Below, piece after piece: positions 43,202 through 49,555 of a stretch of 64,000 nucleotides of DNA. The position numbers were made by a program, and so were the translations under genes. A model generated the notes under the pieces. The model saw only the letters and a program-made list of their open reading frames with translations. It was not told the DNA's origin and ran no database searches. This DNA is from Pseudolactococcus sp041800635 (GTDB taxonomy: Bacteria; Bacillota; Bacilli; Lactobacillales; Streptococcaceae): the NCBI GenBank assembly GCA_047833645.1, contig CP181259.1, forward strand, positions 434,001 through 498,000. The letters are read 5' to 3'. Positions within the stretch are counted from its first letter, which is position 1; the number at the start of each line of letters is the position of its first letter.

Positions 43202-44321
43202 AGCGCTCCCTCCTTAACAAACTAAAGGCGACGACAAGGCAGACCAAGCTCATGATGACCAAAGTCAACATATCTCGAGCATAGCGCGCTGGATTATCAT
43301 AGACACCTAGGCAATAAAAGGCATCTGCCAGAACGGCTGCGGGATTGATCCGGTTAAGTAGCGGAAAATATTTTTCAACAATAATGCCCATGTTTTGAAA
43401 CATCAAGCCTGCTAAAAATGACGGGACCAAGCTCGCCACTACGGCTAATCCTGTTTTTAAATTGATGGAAGCCTGGCTCGAAGCACCTAATACAATCCCT
43501 AGAGAAACGCCAATCACACATCCCATGAGCACCGTGACAATTATCCCAAGTAATTTATCCCCTAAACTAATGCCAAATCCCTTGGTAATGTAGAGCGTTA
43601 ATAGCAAGACACTGATAAAATCAACCGTCAAAATCACGATGAAATCAACTAAAATCAACGTGAGTTTAGGCGTTGGCGAAATACTGCGCCGTGCACCCAA
43701 AGCCGACAAGTTGGCTTGGGTTTCAAAACTATTACTTACCCCTAAAAAGACCCCAGATAAACAGGCATAAGCGATCAAGGCAAAGAAATATTGCATAAAA
43801 CTTGAGGTCGTTTTGCCATTCGGCGCAACAGCCTTGACCGCAGACTTCAAATCGGACATTGCGGCAATGGCAGCAGGCAGCTTTTCTGGATGCTCTTTTG
43901 CAATATCGGTAATCATGGCAACATTTTTATTGTAGCTGTCCAAGATCACCTTTAAAATACTGGCATTTAAATCAGATCTGGTCACCGTCAGACTTAAATC
44001 CTGTTCCAAATAGAATAAGCCGCTGATTTTGCCATCCTCTAATTTTGCCTTGGCTACTTTTTCTGATGGATAAGACTTGATCGTAATGAACTTTTCCTTT
44101 TGCATCTCCCTTAGAAACGTTTTTTGTGCTTCAGTCTGTGCGGATTGATCACGCACGACCATGGCAATCGGAATTTGAGTTGCGATTTCATCATGTTTGG
44201 CTAAATCACCAAAGGCCATGAAGAAAAAGGTGCCTAAAATCATCGGAAAAGCAATTGTCCAGAAGAGAACCGAACGTTCTCCCAAGGTCTGTTTCAACCG
44301 ATAGATGAGTAAATGTCGCAT
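43188..44321 (-). CDS. ABC-2 type transporter permease (first subunit, 377 aa)
   Basis: Starts MRHLLIYRLKQTLGERSVLFWTIAFPMILGTFFFMAFGD, typical of ABC2_membrane_3 permeases. A single helix precedes an extracellular region to about residue 165 and then five to six helices. Partner of the permease encoded immediately downstream. The operon is divergent from a histidine kinase/response regulator pair, as in exporters controlled by an envelope or drug signal. Confidence 0.85.
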   Translation of the reverse strand: MRHLLIYRLKQTLGERSVLFWTIAFPMILGTFFFMAFGDLAKHDEIATQIPIAMVVRDQSAQTEAQKTFLREMQKEKFITIKSYPSEKVAKAKLEDGKISGLFYLEQDLSLTVTRSDLNASILKVILDSYNKNVAMITDIAKEHPEKLPAAIAAMSDLKSAVKAVAPNGKTTSSFMQYFFALIAYACLSGVFLGVSNSFETQANLSALGARRSISPTPKLTLILVDFIVILTVDFISVLLLTLYITKGFGISLGDKLLGIIVTVLMGCVIGVSLGIVLGASSQASINLKTGLAVVASLVPSFLAGLMFQNMGIIVEKYFPLLNRINPAAVLADAFYCLGVYDNPARYARDMLTLVIMSLVCLVVAFSLLRRERYDSI

Positions 44322-44359
44322 GAGTTGCCTCCCTTCTTTTTATGTCATTAGCCCCGTCA

Positions 44360-45289
44360 TCAATCTCGGAGCTGCTTACCGGTGATTTCTAAAAAGACAT
44401 CGTTTAGTGTTGGTAATTCCGATAAGACGCGACCAAATGTGATGCCCGCTTCCTGAAGATGCGCGAGAAGCCGCACCAGATTGTGCTGCGAACCGGTACA
44501 GCGAATCACCAAAGTTTGCCCCTCATAAGTCACATCCAAAACGTGCGGCAGGCTATGGATAGCAGCCAATTCATCTTCTTCTAACACAATATCATCAATG
44601 GTGATCGTTTCACCAACCTTGAGTAGGCCTTTCAAGGCTTCGCTTGACCCTTGCGCAATCACGCGACCATGGTCAATAATGGCAATCCTTGTGCAGATTT
44701 GTTCCACTTCTTCCATATAGTGAGAGGTGTAAATCACCGTTGACCCTTGACGATTCAGCTCTTGAATGCCTTCTAAAATATTATTGCGGCTTTGGGGATC
44801 AACCGCTACCGTCGGCTCATCTAAAATAATGAGTTTAGGCTTGTGGGCAATCCCACAGGCAATGTTCAAACGACGCAAGAGACCACCTGATAATTTTTTA
44901 GGAAACATTTTGACATAGTCTGCCAGACCAACAAAGTCAATGGCCTCCTTGACCAACTTTTGTCGTGTCGCCTTATCCGTCACATATAAGCCACAGAAGT
45001 AGTCAATATTTTCATAAACGGTCATCTGTTCAAAGACCGCCACATTTTGCATGACAATGCCAATCTCTTGTTTAATGTCGTAGCTGTCAACAGTCATGGG
45101 CTTCCCAAAAATCGTGATGTCCCCCTTATCGTATTTCAGTAGGGCAAGTAAACAATTAATGGCTGTCGTTTTACCAGACCCATTAGGCCCGAGTAAGCCG
45201 AAGATCTCCCCTTCCTGAATGTCCAAATTCAGATGGTCAAGCGCTAGAACATTGCCATAGCGTTTGACTAAATTTTCAATATGAATCAT
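44360..45289 (-). CDS. ABC-2 exporter ATP-binding protein (309 aa)
   Basis: CcmA/DrrA-like ATPase with Walker A GPNGSGKT near residues 38-45, the signature loop KKLSGGLLRRLNIACGIAHKP, Walker B LIILDEPTVAVDP and H-loop TSHYMEE. A C-terminal domain of about 90 residues follows. The signature LSGGLLRR differs slightly from the usual LSGGMKRR. First gene of the exporter operon, divergent from the two-component genes. Confidence 0.9.
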   Translation of the reverse strand: MIHIENLVKRYGNVLALDHLNLDIQEGEIFGLLGPNGSGKTTAINCLLALLKYDKGDITIFGKPMTVDSYDIKQEIGIVMQNVAVFEQMTVYENIDYFCGLYVTDKATRQKLVKEAIDFVGLADYVKMFPKKLSGGLLRRLNIACGIAHKPKLIILDEPTVAVDPQSRNNILEGIQELNRQGSTVIYTSHYMEEVEQICTRIAIIDHGRVIAQGSSEALKGLLKVGETITIDDIVLEEDELAAIHSLPHVLDVTYEGQTLVIRCTGSQHNLVRLLAHLQEAGITFGRVLSELPTLNDVFLEITGKQLRD

Positions 45290-45481
45290 GCGTCTTACCT
45301 CCTCTTATTAATCTTTGTTGATACTTTTATTATAGCTAATCAGACCTTTCAGCGTAAGTGTCAGATGTCAATATAATTAGTGACAAATGTCATGACCTGA
45401 TGAACTGTCTTTGAAATGCTAGATTTTATGGTGGATACAGTGTAAAATGGGAGTAACTCAGTTTGATTAAGAAATAAGAAC
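45290..45481. promoter_or_regulatory. Divergent control region with TGTCA repeats
   Basis: TGTCAGATGTCA (45360-45371) and TGACAAATGTCA (45381-45392) lie 21 bp apart, two helical turns, between the exporter and the two-component operons. A TATAAT for the exporter (minus, about 45334-45339) has no usable -35, which suggests activation by a factor bound at the repeats. The response regulator at 46692 is the natural candidate. Confidence 0.6.
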
Positions 45482-45551
45482 GACCCTGCTTGGACGGCGC
45501 GATAGCGCAGGTCATGTTTCAAGGTGTCACGAAGTGAAAACGCAGAAAGGA
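45482..45551 (+). repeat. Ribosome-site-carrying repeat, copy 3 (before the histidine kinase)
   Basis: A 5'-shortened copy of the element at 26081. It starts at GACCCTGCTTGG, keeps AGGTCATGTTTCAAG and the stem TGTCACGAAGTGAAA, and ends CGCAGAAAGGA nine bases before the ATG at 45561. The TTTGAGCGG end is missing. Confidence 0.8.
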
Positions 45552-45560
45552 AGGACAAGC

Positions 45561-46664
45561 ATGCGACGTGTTATCGATCAGGTGATTTTAATCATTTACG
45601 GCCTAATTTTAGGCTGCACCATCAAAATAGACGCATCACTCGTCATCGCCATGCTCCTTGCCACTTGCTACTTCGCTTTGATGACACGAACAGCATCAAA
45701 TGATTTATGGCGACACTTGATCTTCACAGGCCTTTTCTTCGCCTTTGCCTGCTTCTATCCCCTGTGTCTGCTCTTTTCGCCGCTTGTCATCTATCATGTC
45801 ATCTCAGAACAAAATAAAGTGATGCTCGGCGCCAGCTTGTGCTTGATCCTTACTTTTACCCTTCAAAGTGACAGCATCCCACTTTTTCCAGTCGGAACGC
45901 TCCTTGCCTTTGGCATGCTGATCGCAGTCTACGCGAACAATCAAACGCGCCGCATCGACACCCTAGCAACTAGCCTCCAAAAAACACGAGATGATAGTAC
46001 AGAACTGACACTTTTATTGCAGGATAAAAACCGTTCCTTGAGAGACAAACAAGACTATGAGATTTATGCCGCAACCCTAAAAGAACGGAATCGTATCGCA
46101 CGTGAGATTCATGATAATGTCGGTCATCTCTTATCTCGCGCCATTTTAATCACGGGTGCCATGAAGATGACAACTCAGAATAGCAGTCTCCGCGAGCCCT
46201 TGGAGAGCCTGGATACTTCCCTGGGGGAGGCCATGGATAGCATTCGGAAAAGTGTCCATGATCTGCATGATGATGCGGTTGATCTTGAGAAGGCGTTTGA
46301 AGAAATCATCGCTGACTTCCGTTTTTGTCCCGTCGATTTTTCTTATCAGATGTCCAAAACCATCCCGCGTGAGATTAAATATAACGTCATCGCCATCGTC
46401 AAAGAAGCGCTCAATAATGTCATCAAACATAGCAATGCTAAGCTGGTTCGTCTGAGCGTTTCTGAGTCCCAAGCGCTCTACCAAGTCATCATCGAAGATA
46501 ACGGCACGATGATCACGCCTGGCACACCGACTAACCCGCTCAATATCGAAACACGCGGCATCGGTCTGATTAACATGACCGAGCGCGTGAAAAAATTGCA
46601 GGGCACGATCACTTTCTACAGCCAAAATGGCTTTAGAATCTATATCAAAATCCCCAAACATTAA
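45561..46664 (+). CDS. Sensor histidine kinase, NarL/DesK-type (HisKA_3), 367 aa
   Basis: About five to six membrane helices in the first 140 residues with very short loops, so the signal is probably sensed in the membrane. A coiled linker and the HisKA_3 box RNRIAREIHDNVGHLLSRAI (phospho-His in EIHD) follow, then a HATPase domain with VKEALNNVIKHSNA and EDNGTMITP...RGIGLINMTERV. I chose the ATG at 45561, after the AGAAAGGA supplied by the repeat. Pairs with the response regulator gene that begins 28 bp downstream; divergent from the ABC-2 exporter it likely controls. Confidence 0.88.
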   Translation: MRRVIDQVILIIYGLILGCTIKIDASLVIAMLLATCYFALMTRTASNDLWRHLIFTGLFFAFACFYPLCLLFSPLVIYHVISEQNKVMLGASLCLILTFTLQSDSIPLFPVGTLLAFGMLIAVYANNQTRRIDTLATSLQKTRDDSTELTLLLQDKNRSLRDKQDYEIYAATLKERNRIAREIHDNVGHLLSRAILITGAMKMTTQNSSLREPLESLDTSLGEAMDSIRKSVHDLHDDAVDLEKAFEEIIADFRFCPVDFSYQMSKTIPREIKYNVIAIVKEALNNVIKHSNAKLVRLSVSESQALYQVIIEDNGTMITPGTPTNPLNIETRGIGLINMTERVKKLQGTITFYSQNGFRIYIKIPKH

Positions 46665-46691
46665 CCGAAACGACCCCAAAAGGAGCCCAAC

Positions 46692-47333
46692 ATGCGTGTT
46701 TTAATCGTGGATGATGACGCCCTCATCACCAGTGCTTTAAAAATGATACTAGAAGTCGACCAAATCGAGATTGTCGGCATTGGCCACGATGGCAGCGACG
46801 CCATCCAACTCTATGAAAGCCTCAAGCCGGACATCCTGCTCATGGATATTCGGATGCAGACCATGACCGGACTCGATGCCGCTAAAGCCATTTTCGCGCA
46901 GCATCCAGACGCTAAAATCCTACTTCTAACCACTTTTTCAGACGACGACTACATCATCCAAGCCCTGAAATACGGCGTCAAAGGTTATCTGATCAAACAA
47001 GATTACAGTAGCATTGTGCCTGCGCTAAATGCTGTCAGCAAAGGTCAAACCGTCTTTGGGACAGAAATCATCGCTAAAATTCCAGGCCTCTTACACACCC
47101 AACAGCCTGATCCACAGGCCAAGTTTCATGACTCGGATTACGGTCTGACAGCCAAGGAATACGACCTAATCGGCCTCGTCGCCGATGGGCTCAGCAATAA
47201 AGAAATCTCTGATCAGATTTTTCTAAGTGAGGGAACGATTCGTAACTATCTCAGTACCATCCTTGATAAATTAAACTTACGGGATCGCACCCAATTGGCT
47301 ATTTTTTATTTGACAACAAAGGATACTGACTAA
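46692..47333 (+). CDS. NarL/LuxR-family response regulator (213 aa)
   Basis: Receiver domain with acidic pair DDD near residues 7-9, phosphorylation site in DILLMDIRMQT (Asp near 54) and Lys in KGYLIKQD. The LuxR-type HTH follows (LTAKEYDLIGLVADGLSNKEISDQIFLSEGTIRNYLSTILDKL, about 150-195). Good Shine-Dalgarno AAAGGAG upstream. Partner of the preceding kinase. The TGTCA repeats at 45360-45392 are candidate binding sites. Confidence 0.92.
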   Translation: MRVLIVDDDALITSALKMILEVDQIEIVGIGHDGSDAIQLYESLKPDILLMDIRMQTMTGLDAAKAIFAQHPDAKILLLTTFSDDDYIIQALKYGVKGYLIKQDYSSIVPALNAVSKGQTVFGTEIIAKIPGLLHTQQPDPQAKFHDSDYGLTAKEYDLIGLVADGLSNKEISDQIFLSEGTIRNYLSTILDKLNLRDRTQLAIFYLTTKDTD

Positions 47334-47349
47334 CATCATTGTAGACATT

Positions 47350-47382
47350 AAAAAACAGGCAACCTACGTTACCTGTTTTTTT
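47350..47382. terminator. Bidirectional terminator between the response regulator gene and mupG
   Basis: AAAAACAGGCAAC pairs with GTTACCTGTTTTT, with A runs before and T runs after, placed between two convergent genes. Confidence 0.85.
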
Positions 47383-47395
47383 GATACCTACGAGC

Positions 47396-48487
47396 TTATT
47401 TCACTTCCTCAAAGGTAAAACCACTCCAAGGTTGGATATAATCCAGCAAGAACAATTCATCATCGGAAATGCGACCAACGACATTGATTTGACCTTGGTT
47501 TGGCATATCTTTCAGGGCAATCTGTGTTTCACCTTTGTATTGACCAAATGCAACATTGCCAATCAAGATATCACCACGCTTGATATCTCTTGTATCATGC
47601 GCTGGGAAGTCTTTGTCTTTATGCCAAACCCGTGTCATCGTTGACCGCAAGATATATTCGCTGCGATCGCCACGGTAGCTATGCTCACTCTCAAATAAAA
47701 CGATTCGTTCGTTGTCTGTTATCGTCTCACTTGGGACAATTTTCAAAGCAGGCTCAGCCGCAAAGAAAGCCTCGCTCATGGCTTTGATTTCAGCTTCACT
47801 GGCATAAGCATTGGCAATCGTGATGTCATTAATCCCACCCAATAATTTCATATGCTTCACTTGTGTCGCAATCTCCAAATCACGGTGGCGCTCAAGACTG
47901 ACCAAACCATCACTGAAAGGCCATGGACCAAATGTCGCATCATGCGAATTGACAAAAGCCATGGTGTTCAAGTTATAGTGATTAAATTTCTTGGTGCAGT
48001 AGATAAAATGATCCAGTGCCAAACCAGAGTAACGCATGGGGTAGAAATTATGGCTACCTAATAGAAGTTCAGGATTTGGAGAATAGCTCATGATATTATC
48101 CACATAATTCGTCCCTTGGCTCATGTTGATTTCAACCTTGATCCCGTAAGGATTGCGGGTCATCTTAGCCTCTTCAGCGCCTGTGAACCCAAGGTCAAGA
48201 CGGACACCATCAGCGCCCATCTCATGGAAAAATGATAAATCATCATAAGACACCCCAAGTTGTTCAAAAAGCCCTGGGTTAATGTCGACCATCACTTCCA
48301 TGCCGAGTAAATTGGCATAATCAACAGGCTTTTTAAACCCTGCGAGTACTTCATCCTTGTCACCATTGATTTCGAGTAGGCTTGTAAAGACGCGTTTAAA
48401 ACCGTATTGGTGCGCTAAATCAAGATAAGCTTTATCCTTGTCAAATGTACTGCGTTCTGGATAAATAGAAATGCCAAGTTTTCCCAT
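47396..48487 (-). CDS. mupG: 6-phospho-N-acetylmuramidase, MupG family (DUF871), 363 aa
   Basis: Splits MurNAc-6P-GlcNAc disaccharides made during cell-wall recycling. The TIM-barrel half starts MGKLGISIYPERSTFDKDKAYLDLAHQYGFKRVFTSLLE and holds VDINPGLFEQLG and GVRLDLGFTG. A small beta C-terminal domain ends the protein (about residues 255-363), the DUF871 layout. It stands alone here without PTS or murQ genes. The promoter carries a NagR-like operator at the -35 and a cre-like site below the start, which ties the gene to amino-sugar control and catabolite repression. Confidence 0.88.
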   Translation of the reverse strand: MGKLGISIYPERSTFDKDKAYLDLAHQYGFKRVFTSLLEINGDKDEVLAGFKKPVDYANLLGMEVMVDINPGLFEQLGVSYDDLSFFHEMGADGVRLDLGFTGAEEAKMTRNPYGIKVEINMSQGTNYVDNIMSYSPNPELLLGSHNFYPMRYSGLALDHFIYCTKKFNHYNLNTMAFVNSHDATFGPWPFSDGLVSLERHRDLEIATQVKHMKLLGGINDITIANAYASEAEIKAMSEAFFAAEPALKIVPSETITDNERIVLFESEHSYRGDRSEYILRSTMTRVWHKDKDFPAHDTRDIKRGDILIGNVAFGQYKGETQIALKDMPNQGQINVVGRISDDELFLLDYIQPWSGFTFEEVK

Positions 48488-48564
48488 TGTGTTTCCTCCA
48501 TTTGGCGCCTAGCGCCTTGTTGATAGATTGTCATAAATTGTAGCTAAGACGTTTCCACATCACA

Positions 48565-48616
48565 TGAAAACGTTTTATAGTGTCATTATAACAAAAAAAA
48601 TTGGTCTATGCCAATT
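48565..48616 (-). promoter_or_regulatory. mupG promoter with NagR-like operator and cre-like site
   Basis: Minus-strand TTGGCA (48609-48614) and TATAAT (48585-48590) are 18 bp apart. The palindrome AATTGGTCTATGCCAATT (48599-48616) covers the -35. It matches the nagB operator at 6638-6653 in both half sites. TGAAAACGTTTTAT (48565-48578, plus strand) fits the CcpA cre consensus at 12 of 14 positions and lies downstream of the start. Confidence 0.75.
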
Positions 48617-48687
48617 TTTTAGAGTATAAAATATGATTTCAGCCAGCTGGCTAATTTTAAAGTATTATTTGTTACAACTAATCTGCC

Positions 48688-48930
48688 TTAGCCAAAATAT
48701 TTGAAGAGGAAAAATCCTGTGACGATAAACACAAGCATCCAGAGGATTGAAATAATCGTCCCAAGTTTGGCAAATTGATGGCCCTTCAAATCATGGGCAT
48801 CAATATGTTCAAAAGCAGTCAAGCTAAAAATCAGTCCTGGCAGGGCTGTGATCGGAATAATCGCCAAAATAAGACCAGCGACAGCGGCCTTACTAACGGG
48901 TTGATTTTGCGTCGATTTTGAATTTCTCAT
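48688..48930 (-). CDS. DUF4190-type small membrane protein (80 aa)
   Basis: Two hydrophobic segments (about residues 14-38 and 52-77) with the DUF4190 pattern SKAAVAGLILAIIPITALPGLIFSLTAFEHI and GHQFAKLGTIIS. The charged N-terminus is short. Function not known. It stands alone between mupG and the toxin-antitoxin locus; no clear terminator follows. Confidence 0.7.
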   Translation of the reverse strand: MRNSKSTQNQPVSKAAVAGLILAIIPITALPGLIFSLTAFEHIDAHDLKGHQFAKLGTIISILWMLVFIVTGFFLFKYFG

Positions 48931-49020
48931 ATTAGCTTCATTCTATCAAAATTTGTCACAAATGACAAGATTACTGAAATACTTTTCTTGTCGCTTGTTA
49001 GCCACTATTTATGTTAGCGT

Positions 49021-49049
49021 TTGCATCGTGTTGCTTTTTATGGGATAAT
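49021..49049 (+). promoter_or_regulatory. Promoter of the type I toxin gene
   Basis: TTGCAT (49021-49026) and GATAAT (49044-49049) are 17 bp apart, about 55 bases before the first ATG of the locus. Confidence 0.6.
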
Positions 49050-49103
49050 ATTAAAAGTAGAAAAGTAAAAGATGGTGGCTATCTTTGAATGGAGGTGATG
49101 CTT

Positions 49104-49157
49104 ATGCAAGTAAGTGTTCAAATCTGTGGAAGGCCTTTGAGCGGACAGAGTTCGTGA
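49104..49157 (+). pseudogene. Cut-off first part of the holin-like toxin frame
   Basis: A strong ribosome site (GGAGGTGATG) precedes an ATG that reads MQVSV and then runs into the inserted repeat and stops after 17 codons. Holin-like toxins of this family often begin MQVS followed by ALET or FETI. The second half, SALETIELLLGFGMF, appears on the far side of the repeat, so this is probably the original start of the toxin, separated by insertion. Confidence 0.5.
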
Positions 49158-49231
49158 ATGACCCCGCTTGGCAGGAGCGCAAGCGGATATCAAGTTTATG
49201 CGATTTCACGAAGTGAAATTGCATAAAGGAG
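49133..49231 (+). repeat. Ribosome-site-carrying repeat, copy 4 (inside the toxin locus)
   Basis: Has CCTTTGAGCGG, GAATGACCCCGCTTGG, ATATCAAGTTTATG, the stem ATTTCACGAAGTGAAAT and ends ATAAAGGAG, eight bases before a TTG start at 49240. This copy appears to have landed within the N-terminal codons of a small gene. Confidence 0.82.
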
Positions 49232-49239
49232 ATGCCTGT

Positions 49240-49341
49240 TTGTCAGCACTAGAGACGATTGAACTTTTATTAGGTTTTGGTATGTTTATCATCGCACTGA
49301 TTACGTTAATCGTTGACTTGCTAAAAAACGACAAAAAATAA
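49240..49341 (+). CDS. Putative holin-like type I toxin (33 aa)
   Basis: Reads MSALETIELLLGFGMFIIALITLIVDLLKNDKK: a short polar start, one membrane helix and a lysine-rich end, the pattern of the putative holin-like toxin (Hol-Tox) family. The TTG start follows AAAGGAG with good spacing; that ribosome site belongs to the repeat just upstream. A small RNA gene with its own consensus promoter is convergent and overlaps the mRNA tail region, as in type I toxin-antitoxin loci. Activity of the toxin after the insertion is not certain. Confidence 0.7.
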   Translation: MSALETIELLLGFGMFIIALITLIVDLLKNDKK

Positions 49342-49378
49342 CCAGTCTTTCACTTTGAGAGTTTGACTGGTTAATTTT
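49340..49378 (+). terminator. Terminator of the toxin mRNA
   Basis: AACCAGTC pairs with GACTGGTT around a 17-nt loop, followed by TTAATTTT. The first arm overlaps the toxin stop codon. Confidence 0.65.
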
Positions 49379-49382
49379 AACT

Positions 49383-49449
49383 AAAAAACTGCCACCGTCT
49401 TAAGCGGTTCTACAGGGAGCATGTGTTACTAGCACATGCTCTTTTTATA
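49383..49449 (-). ncRNA. Putative antitoxin small RNA
   Basis: Transcribed from a perfect promoter (TTGACA 49478-49483, TATAAT 49455-49460, spacing 17). It contains the stem GAGCATGTG / CACATGCTC near its 5' end and a second stem ACCG..CGGT followed by TTTTTT at 49383-49388, about 65 nt in all. It is convergent with the holin-like toxin gene. No open frame. Pairing with the toxin mRNA 3' region would occur only if that mRNA reads past its first terminator. Confidence 0.65.
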
Positions 49450-49454
49450 CCTCA

Positions 49455-49483
49455 ATTATATCAATCATCAAAATACTTGTCAA
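49455..49483 (-). promoter_or_regulatory. Promoter of the antitoxin RNA
   Basis: TTGACA-17 bp-TATAAT on the minus strand, both hexamers perfect. No gene follows other than the small RNA. Confidence 0.75.
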
Positions 49484-49543
49484 ATTTTTAGAATAAATAC
49501 CTGTCACTTTTTTGATCACCATCCTATATTTTTTAAAAGATGG

Positions 49544-49549
49544 TACAAT
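49544..49549 (+). promoter_or_regulatory. Possible -10 of yfhO, close to the start codon
   Basis: TACAAT ends six bases before the ATG at 49556, so the transcript would start at or near the start codon. No -35 at normal spacing and no Shine-Dalgarno are visible. The layout resembles that of queA. Confidence 0.35.
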
Positions 49550-49555
49550 AAACTT

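Noticed and set aside
48640..48687. Terminator after the DUF4190 gene at AGCCAGCTGGCT
   Set aside because: A perfect short palindrome without a usable loop and without a T run.
49436..49555. Longer start of YfhO (40 extra codons)
   Set aside because: The extra part covers the antitoxin RNA promoter and has no ribosome site; the family begins at the ATG 49556.
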